Shown: piece by piece, positions 42,940 through 54,635 of the stretch | Numbering within the stretch: the stretch's first letter is position 1 | How the letters are laid out: every line of letters begins with the position of its first letter | NCBI RefSeq assembly: GCF_963678635.1 | Contig: NC_087064.1 | Location: forward strand, 68,622,025-68,686,024 | Length of the DNA stretch: 64,000 nt | From: Symsagittifera roscoffensis | Taxonomy: Eukaryota > Xenacoelomorpha > Acoela > Convolutidae | Direction of reading: 5' to 3' | Translations under genes and position numbers: made by a program | Notes under the pieces: generated by a model | Databases searched by the model: none | What the model saw: only the letters and a program-made list of their open reading frames with translations | Told to the model about the DNA's origin: nothing

Positions 42940-43044
42940 AAACCTGGTGCTTCCCGAAAAGGGGAGGCCTGTGGCTCACTCAGGGGAAAAAGAAGAAATA
43001 GACAAACCTGGTGGTTCCCGAAAAGGGGATGCCTGCGGTTCACT
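42940..43044 (-). repeat. Two hairpin-forming repeats between LINE ORFs
   Basis: A 41-bp segment occurs at 42940-42980 and 43004-43044 (64-bp spacing). Each contains TTCCCGAAAAGGGGA flanked by partly complementary bases, so each can fold as a CCC/GGG-cored hairpin with an A-rich loop (U-rich on the RNA strand). They fill the 150-bp spacer between the SGNH ORF and ORF1. Confidence 0.75.
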
Positions 43045-43057
43045 ATTTCTACTTACG

Positions 43058-43645
43058 TTAATAGGGGCACTGACAGTTCTTGAAACGACACTCGTAATAT
43101 ACCAGATGTCCTTCTGTATTGCAGATGTTCGAATGTTTATCGTATAAGATTTTATTCTTGAGAATAGTTTTAATGCCCTTCACACCTTCTTCACTGAGGT
43201 GCACTTCGTCAGTTTTCAAATGATATGAGCTGTGGATTTTTTCACTCACTCCTCTAAACTTCCAAGTTCCTTTTATCTTTCTTAGGAATTCGTTTATTTT
43301 TGCAGATCGAGCTCGGTTCTCACTACGATGAGGGATTCCGTTGACGAAAACTTTTTTGGCTCGTTCACACAGCTCCTCGGCTAGCTTCGACAGTTCTTCA
43401 GCAATGTCGCCTGCAGGTATGCTGGAGGGGTCTTTTCCGTTGAAGGCGTCGTTTCCGCCGATGAGCAGAGCGATGATGTTGAATTTGTCTTTCTCGGGTA
43501 AGAAGTTTTGGACCGCACCAATTCGGGCCCCAGGTAGGGACAAGATATTGAAATTTGGAAAATCAAGATGGCGTGCTTGAGAATCCGCAATCAGGAGATT
43601 TTTTGAAGATGATGTCTTGAGCAAGTGATATCTTCTGTCGGACAT
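43058..43645 (-). CDS. LINE-encoded SGNH hydrolase (esterase-like) ORF
   Basis: 195 residues from ATG 43645. All four SGNH blocks are present: block I LLIADSQARHL (nucleophile Ser), block II LPGARIG, block III LLIGGNDAF, and block V DEVHLSEEG with the Asp/His pair. Esterase domains of this fold are known from ORF1 of CR1-like LINEs and may help membrane or RNP handling. Here the domain is a separate ORF upstream of, and in a different frame from, the PHD/RRM-like ORF. An upstream TTG start (43660) is possible, but the ATG is preferred. Confidence 0.85.
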   Translation of the reverse strand: MSDRRYHLLKTSSSKNLLIADSQARHLDFPNFNILSLPGARIGAVQNFLPEKDKFNIIALLIGGNDAFNGKDPSSIPAGDIAEELSKLAEELCERAKKVFVNGIPHRSENRARSAKINEFLRKIKGTWKFRGVSEKIHSSYHLKTDEVHLSEEGVKGIKTILKNKILYDKHSNICNTEGHLVYYECRFKNCQCPY

Positions 43646-43735
43646 TTTATCGCGGGGCAACCATTGCTACCCCGGTAAACATTTGAAGTATCTGAAACTA
43701 TTTAATAATAATAGTTGAAAAATAAATAAAATAAT

Positions 43736-43794
43736 ACGTTCAAAAAGCTTAAGCATGGCGAGATAGTGAAGCCCGCATTTAAATATAAAATAGA
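43736..43794 (-). mobile_element. Helitron 5' end remnant
   Basis: The sequence GGCGAGATAGTGAAGCCCGC followed by ATTTAAATATAAAATAGA is the minus-strand Helitron 5' terminus (TC at 43794-43793, flanked by T on the plus strand). Its body is replaced on the left by the LINE. Confidence 0.65.
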
Positions 43795-44465
43795 TTGCTT
43801 ACTGAGTTTCTTAAAAAAAATTTTAGGGTTCAAACATTTTCTCTTATGGCTGCTCATTGTTCAGACCATTGAAACTGGGGATGAACTTTGTATTCGGGTG
43901 CGTTTTAGTTTTTTTTGTTTTCCAGGCAAAATCAGCTACCACAAATAATCATCGGAATCGGTCGAGTGATATATTTTTCATTTTTCGTCTAGTTTCGAAC
44001 GAGTAAGCAGGCTTACATTAGCTTATTTATGCTTAATTTAAGCCTCGAAAATTTAATTTTACCCAAATGAAGTTAGTTTTTGAAGTTTTTAACTTCATCT
44101 TAGAAATCAAAAACTTCAAAAATTTGGGGAAATTTGAAAACCAAAAAACAAAATTTTCATCCAATTTGCATATTTTACAATGAGTGACGAAAATGCCTAA
44201 TCTCTAACTTTTCGCTCAGATTCATTTATCACACGACGCCGAAAAAACGACACTAATTTGAAAAAAAAAATTTGTAACTTTTTAAGACTGGTCGGAACAT
44301 TCTGTGCTACTTGCACAGTAATCGGCAATCCTTGTTTTCATATTTCATTTGAGCACTGTTGAAAGGCCGATGAAAATATACGGTTCAAATACTCAAAAGA
44401 ATCAATTAATATGCCAAAAAAGTTGTGGTCATAAAAAGTTTATGATAAAACGCTCCATGCATCCT
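43795..44465. other. No gene recognised
   Basis: AT-rich sequence with short self-similar AAACTTC/GAAGTTT words near 44060-44130. I see no coding region or known element. Confidence 0.4.
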
Positions 44466-44515
44466 CTCATTGATTGAAGTACGAGATAGTGAAGCCCGCA
44501 TTTATATATATAATA
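44466..44515 (-). mobile_element. Second Helitron 5' end remnant
   Basis: CGAGATAGTGAAGCCCGC followed by ATTTATATATATAATAGA matches the Helitron 5' terminus in minus orientation. No matching CTAG end is evident to its left. Confidence 0.55.
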
Positions 44516-45528
44516 GATTGTTGACGTGAAATTTTCGAACTATAATCTCTATTCTAAGATTTTTAGCATTTTGTGCGATGCAGAGGTGCACAAGAGTGAA
44601 CTTGAAACGACTCAACATTAAGTCGACTTAGGACGACTCAACAAAAACAAGTCGACTGCAAAAGAAATAAAAATAGGTCACTGAGCCGTTAAAATGTATG
44701 ACAAAAAACTGGCAAACTGAAATAAATTCTAAGAGGCAAAGCTACATCAATTTCAAACTTTGCATTTACAAATTTTCACATTTCACATAATTATTCATAC
44801 AATTAGGACAAAAATGAACGCAAATGCAGGCCTTTGCTCACTAAAAAGCCTAATTTTAAAGACTATTTTGGACAATGTAACATTCTCCCGGAAGTACATA
44901 TCGACGGAAAAGAAAGCTAGGTTATGAAACGACTGGCTAGTGTTTTTACAAAACTTCATATGCTTTTAACCGACTCTACCAAAGCCAGCTCTATGTGCGG
45001 TCCTTTAACATCGGGCCGACAAAATCATTACTGTTCTTGGGCTATCGGCCAGAACGCGCAGATTAACTTAGTTACTTGCAAAATAATGAGCTCATGGCTG
45101 TGTATCAGTACCACCAGACCACGAGGTCATTCCTAAAAACAGGGTTACTACTTATTTAATATATTACTATTTCTTTGTTCAGAAGGTAAAAATCATCATG
45201 TCCATCGGAGATGGATCAAACCTTTCCCTCAACTCCTAGCTTCTCATTATCTGAAAACGAAATTTGATTGAGGACATATTCGGAAGCTAAAAGTTGTTAA
45301 AATGTAGTATAAGTTTTTTCTCCGAGACCGTTCCGGATTCTGGAATACGGACGAAGAGCGGTCTTGTCGTCCTTCTGGAACTGGTAAAATCCTCCCAATA
45401 CCTTCCCTGATTCTCGGGAATTGCTCGCCAACGATTGTACAGCTACAATCATTACAATTCGGACAGTCTCGATCGTAACTTCAAAACCATTTTCACGTTT
45501 TTTCTTCACTATCGAGAGTCTATGTTGC
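44516..45528. other. Repeat-derived sequence
   Basis: Positions 44535-44770 recur at 58995-59225, including a cluster of GTCGACT words (44609-44660). The remainder is unrecognised. A minus-strand ORF at 45297-45509 begins with MIVAV like the PLE-B upstream ORF, but the rest does not align convincingly. Confidence 0.45.
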
Positions 45529-45824
45529 TATTTTTTGGCGAAAATTGGTCTATTCTTATTTTCGTGGTTCGCGAAAATTCAAGGTCGTGACGTGTCTTTC
45601 TTTTCAAACAAATTTTCAAAAAGTACCTCGTTACTTCAAATTAACTTTTTACCAATTCGTCAAATTGCACGATTAGCACTGTTAATCTATCGAAACTGCC
45701 AATTTTCTCACTCGGAGGACGTTCTTATGAAACTTCGATCTTGTCATGCATTTGACGCCATTCTGGTCGAATGTCACACAAAATTTAATGCGCACATCAA
45801 AATTGGACACTCTTTCTCATTTTC
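45529..45824. repeat. Duplicate of 38097-38391
   Basis: Same sequence as 38097-38391. It ends about 30 bp before the PLE-B terminal ribozyme motif, so it is the sequence downstream of the array end. Confidence 0.85.
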
Positions 45825-45849
45825 ACTTTCAGTTTTATTTAGAATTTTA

Positions 45850-48685
45850 AAATGTTAACTCAAATGTTTTCGCACATTTTGTGCATCATCAGGATTTAAA
45901 TTTTTTTCAAAATTTGAAAAAAATGACAAACATGTCTAAACATGCTCTTATATTTTTGACCAACAAAAACTGTAATTACAAATTTAAACAACTGTAATTA
46001 CATAACGAATTACGTGATCATTAATAACATTTTCCTGTGAATTTCTGAATTTTCTTATTTTTTTTTGTTCTTTCACTTTTATAAAATTTCAATTTGGGAT
46101 TTTTTTTGATTCTGACATGTCAGATTTTTGAGTTTTACCCATATTATTCATGAACTGTAATTTTAGTGTTAATTTTCGGCTTCTGAATTTATCGCATGTG
46201 TTGATTTTTGGCCTTTCTCTCCAAATATGCAAAGCCTCTAGTGTGAGTAGCTTCTGTTTGGTCTAGAATCTCTGACTTCAGCTCAGCAGTACCGACTACC
46301 TACTTATTACATTCTAACAAGTGTTGCCCTACTGGGGAGTCCTTTTTGCAGTGTTCATCGACCCACGTGGCTAAAAGTTGGACTGTTTGGCCAACTCAGG
46401 TGGCTATACATCCACTACATGTAAATTTATACACCACTGTGGATCTCAGTTCACGAGCAAAGGAAATTTTGAGGGATGGCAAGGATGTTTTTATTTTTTT
46501 TTTGCAAAAATTATTTTTGCCCCGGATATTTGCTGAATCTTTGCAGCTAACAGTTGAGACGGATTGCCTCGATATTGCATACTATAGAGGGGGTTGAGTC
46601 TTTCAACCAGTTATCATTTCTCGATTTTGATGCTGTCACCTCTAATTTTTTCAATCAATAATCTTGTTCGGAGTTTCAAACACTACCTTCTTTGACCAAT
46701 CATTCGGATAGCGATTTTCAATTCATTGTTTCCGATTTTTCTCCAATGCTTGGTCAAACTTTAAATATGTTGATGTACTTCTGAAAATTCAATGGGCCGT
46801 CCCTTCTAAAATGTTTCTTATATATTTGAAAAAATGCTCAGCCTCTAAAATTCAGATTGGTTCCGAGTTCAGCTGATTATTTGATACCCCCACATGACCT
46901 TTTTTCCTGAATCCAAATTAACTTTTAAGGCCAAATTACCATTACTGTCAAGTTCTTCTATGGTTAACTGCAAGTTTGGATTCAACTTTTTGGCAGCCTC
47001 GAGGACTATCCCAGGATCGCCCTTGATAGTTCTAACTGTGTTGTCCACATATCTTAAAAAAAACGTTAATACCATTCTCAGTCCGATCTGCTTCTTGCTT
47101 TTTTACAAGTCATGCAAAACCCTACATATTCAGCGGCGATGTTTGCGTATTCGGATTCCAATATGCTACCACACACTAAGTGGCACCAAATCAAACAAGC
47201 GTCTCATTCTACCCCTTTAGTTCAATATGTCCCTTTTTTCTGACATCCAGGGCAGACTTCTCTGTTATCATCATTTAGCACAGTAAATTTTGGTAGGTTT
47301 TTCTTTAAGGCAGGTTTGGAAACTTTAGGCCACAAAATAGCCAGTATTACTACAATGAAGGCGCTCATTGCTGAACCGTTTTTTATACATACCACAAACC
47401 ATTGCATTTAAAGTGTACCTTAGTCATTGCCGAATTTAGTAGTTTTTTCATAATTTGCGAGATATTTCCGGAGGATTGATTTGCTCATATAATCTCCTCA
47501 AGGATATTTCAACAGCTTCTATGGGCGGAACGATAGGGTACAAACTCTTTAAATCAAGGGAATTTATACTCTCATCAGATTCCAATTATGTTTTTTCCAA
47601 GATCTCCCTGGCCTGTTGAGTGTTGGCTTTTTGTTTGTCCCTCAATTTTATCAGAGTTTGCCAACGTTTTATTTAGGTGATCATATGAGCTACCAGGTAA
47701 GGAAAGGACGGGACGAAGTGGTGTGCTTTGTTTGTGCTTTTTTGCTAATCCATACAGCTTAGCCGACTGCGCCTGCGTTGATTTTAACCTAGTCCACAGA
47801 GCTTTGCGAATATCATTTTTCTTTTTCATGGCGAGTAATTATTTGTTTATGTCTATTTCAATTTTGATGATCACGCTGTCTGTCAGATTCTTCCTCTCAG
47901 TAAATCGTTCTGCCTGCAACAAATCTTTCAGTTTCTTCTCACATGTTCAGTATCTTCTTTACACAAAAACCCACCACCTTCTCAAACGGCACTGCCAGAA
48001 GGCCGTTGTCCTTCAAACATTTTCGGACTTTTTCAACACATTTGTCAGAGAGGAACTGTTTCACATTTTTAGCGTAGCTCTTTGCAGCTGCTTCAATCTA
48101 ACATTATTTTTCTCCGGGTATTCTATTCAACTTCAGTTCAGATAAAAAACTCTCAATATCCGCAAGGAAGTGAATTTCATTGAATTTGTCTCGTACTGGA
48201 TGTTTTGGTCCAAATTTTAGGACTCCTTGCACCCACTGCGGCAAAATCACTTCATCTAAGATTCTGACTAACCTATCATGAAAGTTTTTTAAACTATATC
48301 CAGTCTTTCCGAAAACATTTTCAAGCTTGTTTTTGTGTCGAATTATCAGCTTGTTGACACTACACCTTGCTTGCAGGTTCAGAATGAAAATTAGCGAAGG
48401 CCATTACTTCTCATCTAAATCCCTTCTCACTACCTCCCTTGCTTTCGCTAAGTTACCCGGTGCCCTGTTACTATCCACGTTTGCCTGGCTCATCTCAGAT
48501 CTCAGGCCTCTCAACTGAAAGCTGCGCACCGTTTGATAAAAAAAACACCGTTATCAGTCACACGAAACCGTTAAAAATCTGGTATATTGTCGTTATCGAG
48601 ACATTTTTCAGAAATTCATTTCTCAGGAAACTGCTTTTTAATTTATTAAAATGTTTTAATTATTGTAACACTTCCAGATAAGTTT
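45850..48685 (-). pseudogene. PLE-B array 2, unit 1 with intact 3' end
   Basis: Leftmost of three minus-strand units, and the only one keeping the full GIY-YIG tail (a LTLEALHIWRERPK-like segment near 46200-46250), a 3' UTR (45906-46140) and the terminal ribozyme motif. Fingers motif near 47690; PHD at 47105-47254, in which one ligand codon is TGA as in unit 1 of array 1; motif C YVDN near 47040-47055. It has frameshifts throughout. Confidence 0.8.
45855..45905 (-). ncRNA. Hammerhead-type ribozyme motif, PLE-B end
   Basis: On the minus strand: CTGATGA (45892-45886), stem-loop GCACAAAATGTGC, GAAA (45871-45868), then ACATTT. Flanks AAATC and GAGTTAA can form stem I (two pairs, a mismatch, then four pairs). 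The core is canonical; stem III is weaker than in PLE-A because G is replaced by A. Confidence 0.65.
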
Positions 48686-50991
48686 TGGACTGTTTGGCCA
48701 ACTTAGGTGGCGTTACATCCACTACATGTAAATTTATACACCACTGTGGATCTCAGTTCACGAGCAAAGGAAATTTTGAGGGATGGCAAGGATGTCTTTA
48801 ATTTTTTTTGCAAAAATTATTTTTGCCCCGGATATTTGCTGAATCTTTGCAGCTAACAGTTGAGACGAATTGCCTCGATAATGCATACTATAAAGGGAGT
48901 TGAGTCTTTCAACCAGTTATCATTTCTCGGTTTTGATGCTGTCACCTCTAATTTGTTCCCTCAATAATCTTGTTAAGAGTTTCAAACACTACCTTCTTTG
49001 ACCAATCATTCGGATAGTGATTTTCAATTCATTGTTTCCGATTTTTCTCCAATGCTTGGTCAAACTTTAAATATGTTGATGTACTTCTGAAAATCCAATG
49101 GGTCGTCCCTTCTAAAATGTTTCTTATATATTTCAAAAATGCTCAGCCTCTAAAATTCAGATTGGTTCCGAGTTCAGCTGATTTTTTGATACCCCCACAT
49201 GACTTTTTTTCCTGAATCCAAATTAACTTTTAAGGCCAAATTACCATTACTGTCAAGTTCTTCTATGGTGAACTGCAAGTTTGGATGCAACTTTTTGGCA
49301 GCCTCGAGGACTATCCCAGGATCGCCCTTGATAGTTCTAACTATGTTGTCCACATATCTTAAAAAAACTTTAATACCATTCTCAGTCCGATCTGCTTCTT
49401 GCTTTTTTGCAAGTCATGCAAAACCCTACATATTCAGCGGCGATGTTTGCGTATTCGGATTCCGATATGCTACCACACCCTAAGTGGTACCAATTCAACC
49501 AAGCATCGCATTCTACCCCATTAGTTCAATATGTCCCTTTTTTCTGACATCCAGGGCAGACTTCTCTGTTATCATCATTTAGCACAGTAAATTTTGGTAG
49601 GTTTTTCTTTAAGGCAGGTTTGTAACCTTAAGGCCACAAAATAGCCAGTATTACTACAATGAAGGCGCTCATTGCTGAACCGTTTTTTTATACATACCAC
49701 AAACCATTGCATTTAAAGTGTACCTTAGTCATTGCCAAACTTAGTAGTTTTTTCATAATTTGCGAGATATTTCCGGAGGATTGATTTCCTCATATAATCT
49801 CCTCAAGGATATTTCAACAGCTTCCATGGGCGGAACGTTAGGGTAAAAACTCTTTAAATCAAGGGAATTTATACTGTCATCAGATTCCAATTATGTTTTC
49901 TCCAAGATCTCCCTGGCCAGTTGAGTGTTGGTTTTTTTGTTTGCCCCTCAATTTTATCAAAGTAATTTGCCAACGTTTTATTTAGGTGATCATATGAGCT
50001 ACCAGGTAAGGAAAGGACGGGACGAAGTGGTGTGCTTTGTTTGTGCATTTTTGCTAGTCCATACAGCCTAGCCGACTGCGCCTGCGTTGATTTTAACCTA
50101 GTACACAGAGCTTCGCGAATATCGTTTTTATTTTTCATGGCGAGTAATTCTTTTTTATGTCTATTTCAATTTTGATGATCACGCTGTCTGTCAGATTCTT
50201 CCTCTCAGTAAATCGTTCTGCCTGCAACAAATCTTTCAGTTTCTTCTCATATGTTCAGTATCTTCTTTACACAAAAACCCACCACCTTCTCAAACGGCAC
50301 TGCCAGGAGGCTGTTGTCCTTCAAAAATTTTCGGACGTTTTCAACACATTTGTCAGAGGGGAACTGTTTCACATTTTTAGCGTAGCTCTTTGCAGCTGCT
50401 TCAATCTCACATTATTTTTCTCCGGGTATTCTATTCAACTTCAGTTCAGATAAAATACTATCAATATCCGCAAGGAAGTGAATTTCAATGAATTTGTCTT
50501 GTACTGGATATTTTGGTCCAAATTTTAGGACTCCTCGCACCCACTGCGGAAAAATCATTTCATCTAAGATTCTGACTGACCTATCATGAAAGTTTTTTAA
50601 ACTATATCCAGTCTTTCCGAAAAAATTTTCAAGCTTGTTTTTGTGTCGACTTATCAGCTTGTTGACACTACACCTTGCTTGCAGGTTCAGAATGAAAATT
50701 AGCGAAGGCCATTACTTCTCATCTAAATCCCTTCTCACTACCTCCCTTGCTTTCGCTAAGTTACCCGGTGCCCTGTTACTATCCACGTTTGCCTGGCTCA
50801 TCTCAGATCTCAGGCCTCTAAATTGACAGCTGCGCACCGCTTGATAAAAAAACACCGTTATCATTCACACAAAGCGTTAAAAATCTGGTATATTGTCGTT
50901 ATCGAGACATTTTTCAGAAATTCATTCCTCAGGAAACTGATTTTTATTTTATTAAATCGTTTTAATTATTGTAACACTTCCAGGTAAGTTT
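48686..50991 (-). pseudogene. PLE-B array 2, unit 2
   Basis: A 2306-bp unit, 5' and 3' truncated at the same points as the others: it starts in the RT N-terminal region and ends inside GIY-YIG just after the CNAT residues. PHD at 49409-49558 with ECDAC retained; fingers motif near 50000. It shares frameshifts with the other units. Confidence 0.8.
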
Positions 50992-53272
50992 TGGACTGTT
51001 TGGCCAACTTAGGTGGCGTTTTTACCACTACATGTAAATTTATACACCACTGTGGATCTCAGTTCACGAGCAAAGGAAATTTTGAGGGATGGCAAGGATG
51101 TTTTTAATTTTTTTTTGCAAAAATTATTTTTGCCCCGGTTATTTGCTGAATCTTTGCAGCTAACAGTTGAGAGGAATTGCCTCGATATTGCATACTATAA
51201 AGGGGGTTGAGTCTTTCAACCAGTTATCATTTCTCGGTTTTGCTGCTGTCACCTCTAATTTGTTCCCTCAATAATCTTGTTAAGAGTTTCAAACACTAAC
51301 TACTTCGACCAATCATTCGGATAGTGATTTTCAATTCATTGTTTCCGATTTTTTTCCAATGCTTGGTCAAACTTTAAATATGTTGATGTACTTCTGAAAA
51401 TCCAATGGGCCGTAACTTCTAAAATGTTTCTTATATATTTCAAAAATGCTCAGCCTCTAAAATTCAGATTGGTTCCGAGTTTAGCTGGTTTTTGATACCC
51501 CCACATGACCTTTTTTCCTGAATCCACATTAACTTTTAAGGCCAATTTACCATTACTGTCAAGTTCTTCTATGGTGAACTGCAAGTTTGGATGCAACTTT
51601 TTGGCAGCTTCGAGGACTATCCCAGGATCGCCCTTGATAGTTCTAACTGTCTTGTCCACATATCTTAAAAAAACTTTAAAACCATTCTCAGTCCGATCTG
51701 CTTCTGGCTTTTTTGCAAGTCATGCAAAACCCTACATATTCAGCGGCGATGTTTGCGTATTCGGATTCCGATATGCTACCACACCCTAATGGGTACCAAT
51801 TCAAACAAGCATCGCATTCTACCCCTTTAGTTCAATATGTCCCTTTTTTCTGACATCCAGGGCAGACTTCTCTGTTATCATCATTTAGCACAGTAAATTT
51901 TGGTAGGTTTTTCTTTAAGGCAGGTTTGTAACCTTAAGGCCACAAAATAGCCAGTATTACTACAATGAAGGCGCTCATTGCTGAACCGTTTTTTATACAT
52001 ACCACAAACCATTGCATTTAAAGTGTACCTTAGTCATTGCCAAACTTAGTAGTTTTTTCATAATTTGCGAGATATTTCCGGAGGATTGATTTGCTCATAT
52101 AATCTCCTCAAGGATATTTCAACAGCTTCCATGGGCGGAACGTTAGGGTACAAACTCTTTAAATCAAGGGAATTTATACTGTCATCAGATTCCAATTATG
52201 TTTTCTCCAAGATCTCCCTGGCCAATTGAGTGTTGGTTTTTTTGTTTGCCCCTCAATTTTATCAAAGTATTTTGCCAACGTTTTATTTAGGTGATCATAT
52301 GAGCTACCAGGTAAGGATTGGACGGGACGAAGTGGTGTGCTTTGTTTGTGCTTTTTTGCTAATCCATACAGCCTAGCCGACTGCGCCTGCGTTGATTTTA
52401 ACCTAGTACACAGAGCTTCGCGAATATCGTTTTTATTTTTCATGGCGAGTAATTCTTTGTTTATGTCTATTTCAATGTTGATGATCACGCTGTCTGTCAG
52501 ATTCTTCCTCTCAGTAAATCGTTCTGCCTGCAACAAATCTTTCAGTTTCTTTTCATTAGTTCAGTATCTTCTTTACACAAAAACCCACCACTTTCTCAAA
52601 CGGCACTGCCAGAAGGCCGTTGTCCTTCAAACATTTTTGGACTTTTTCAACACATTTGTCAGACGGGGAAATGTTTCACATTTTTAGCGTAGCTCTTTGC
52701 AGCTGCTTCAATCTCATATTATTTTTCTCCGGGTATTCTATTCAACTTCAGTTCAGATCAAATACTATCAATATCCGCAAGGAAGTGAATTTCTTTGAAT
52801 TTGTCTCGTACTGGATATTTTGGTCTAAATTTTAGGACTCCTCGCACCCACTGCGGCATAATCACTTCATCTAAGATTCTGACTGACCTATCATGAAAGT
52901 TTTTAAACTATATCCAGTCTTTCCGAAAAAATTTTCAAGCTTGTTTTTGTGTCGACTTATCAGCTTGTTGACACTACACCTTGCTTGCAGGTTCAGAATG
53001 AAAATTAGCGAAGGCCATTACTTCTCATCTAAATCCCTTCTCACTACATCCCTTGCTTTTGCTAAGTTACCCGGTGCCCTGTTACTATCCACGTTTGCCT
53101 GGCTTATCTCAGATCTCAGGCATCTCAATTGAAAGCTGCGCACCGCTTGATAAAAAAACATCCTTATCAGTCACACGAAACCGTTAAAAATCTGGTATAT
53201 TGTCGTTATCGAGACATTTTTCAGAAATTCATTTCTCAGGAAACTGCTTTTTATTTTATTAAAATGTTTTAA
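50992..53272 (-). pseudogene. PLE-B array 2, unit 3
   Basis: Unit adjoining the upstream ORF. PHD at 51715-51864; motif C is further changed (the ORF reads MDKTVRT where others read VDNTVRT). Truncated in GIY-YIG at the junction with unit 2 (about 50992). The fingers motif differs slightly (LRPVQSLPGSSYDHLNKTL, ~52310). Confidence 0.8.
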
Positions 53273-54040
53273 TTATTGTAACACTTCCAGGTTTATTTTT
53301 CGGTTCAAGAATCTAAGGAATGAGGGTGGCACAAAATTGCGGTCATCTCTTCTTCGCAGGACACGAGCACTTAGACTCATGTGGCACTCAGATAACAAAA
53401 AACAGCCCCAGCAATTTATTGTTGGTCGTTTGGCTCCAGCCAACATCTCTGCCCTCCACGCCTTCGCCAGGCGGCTTCCCTGTGATTGTTTCTTGGTCTG
53501 GGCCCGTATCATTGAGAAACTGCCTTGCAGGTGGTCTCGATGGGACTGCAACACCCGTAGTGACTTCAATTCCGATTTGCTTGATAGGTGCAGTTGGAGA
53601 TACTCTCTGCGGACCGCAGGACTCTGTCTCTTGCTTCTAGAGATAAGGTTACCGGTTGTCTTCATCACAATTATCTCTGTCTTCCGCAGATATTTAAAAA
53701 TATCGGGAGTGCTCCTTCTCCTGCAGTAGGCAATGGCACGTATTTGTATTTGCTTCGATTGTAGATACGCCAGTAGATCATCAAGTGGGCAGGGCGTAGA
53801 GTTAATTTTGCGGTGGGATGATATGCTGTTGCTCAGCACATAATGCCTGAGGATAATCTGCTTACTAGCGAGAGGTTGCTGCTCCAACAATACTCGCAAA
53901 CTTTTCCCCTGTTCAAGGCATAGGGGTTCAAAGAAAGGCCGGGGTCTGTGTAGAACTTCTGCTCCATTCTCTCTCCGTTCATCTCGCTCAAGATCTTTCA
54001 GGCCGTGAAAATTGGAGGTGGCAGCTACAATCATCGCCAA
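53273..54040 (-). CDS. PLE-B upstream ORF, array 2
   Basis: A 255-residue ORF from ATG 54040, nearly identical to 33004-33732. A one-base deletion near 53328 shifts its end into the RT N-terminal frame, so it ends in PPSFLRFLNRKINLEVLQ instead of TLIP. Function unknown; see the PLE-A upstream ORF for conserved patches. Confidence 0.7.
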   Translation of the reverse strand: MAMIVAATSNFHGLKDLERDERRENGAEVLHRPRPFFEPLCLEQGKSLRVLLEQQPLASKQIILRHYVLSNSISSHRKINSTPCPLDDLLAYLQSKQIQIRAIAYCRRRSTPDIFKYLRKTEIIVMKTTGNLISRSKRQSPAVRREYLQLHLSSKSELKSLRVLQSHRDHLQGSFSMIRAQTKKQSQGSRLAKAWRAEMLAGAKRPTINCWGCFLLSECHMSLSARVLRRRDDRNFVPPSFLRFLNRKINLEVLQ

Positions 54041-54635
54041 TTTACCTCATACTCTATTGAAATTATGAACAAGAAGCGGTTGTAAAATTCTGCACGAATG
54101 GTAGAAAAGAAAACTTTCAGTTTCAACAAAATTTTCAAAGCGACCGACAGCAAAACATCTTAACTAGCTCTCTGAAGGTCTGTTCATAGTTTGAATCTCT
54201 TGCCAGTTTATTTCGTGCCTCAAATTGCCGGAGTGCGGTCTGTATTTAGACAGCCGCGTATTTAGACTCGTCAGCAAGCAGACAAATACTATTTTAACCG
54301 ATAAGAATCGATATGAGAAAGTAAACTTAGGAAATAAAAATTATTGCTTTTTTATTTCTTTCTTCTCGCGAATCTGATTGGTTAATACAGCATTTCTCTG
54401 CTTACTGGCGAGTCTGAAAGCGGGGTTGTCAAAATCATGGTACATAACCGAGAATGCCAGTTGTCATCATCCGCTTTATCATCCTGCTTGAATCATCCTG
54501 CTTGAAACTGTAATAAATAGTGGAATTTAAAGTTGCAACATTAATTCTTTTAATTTACTCGATGAAAATATTCCGCGTCACGTCATCAACTTTTTTACTC
54601 CGCTTATTCGAGAAATATTTCACTGCGTTGCAAAA

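Larger units (their letters stand above)
39120..43735 (-). mobile_element. CR1/Jockey-group LINE, nearly full length
   Basis: Minus-strand non-LTR element with an SGNH ORF, PHD/RRM-like ORF1, APE-RT ORF2, a ~140-bp 3' UTR (39120-39261) and a (CAA)n tail. The left boundary is the tail; the right boundary lies somewhere in 43646-43735, before a Helitron end. ORF2 is uninterrupted, so the insertion is fairly young. SGNH and PHD modules in first ORFs are known in CR1-like LINEs. Confidence 0.85.

Noticed and set aside
44609-44660. GTCGACT word cluster as an operator or recombination site
   Set aside because: It recurs at 59070-59120 as part of a longer duplicated repeat; no independent evidence of a site.
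45297-45509. Possible fourth PLE upstream ORF
   Set aside because: Only the MIVAV start resembles PLE-B; the rest does not align by eye.
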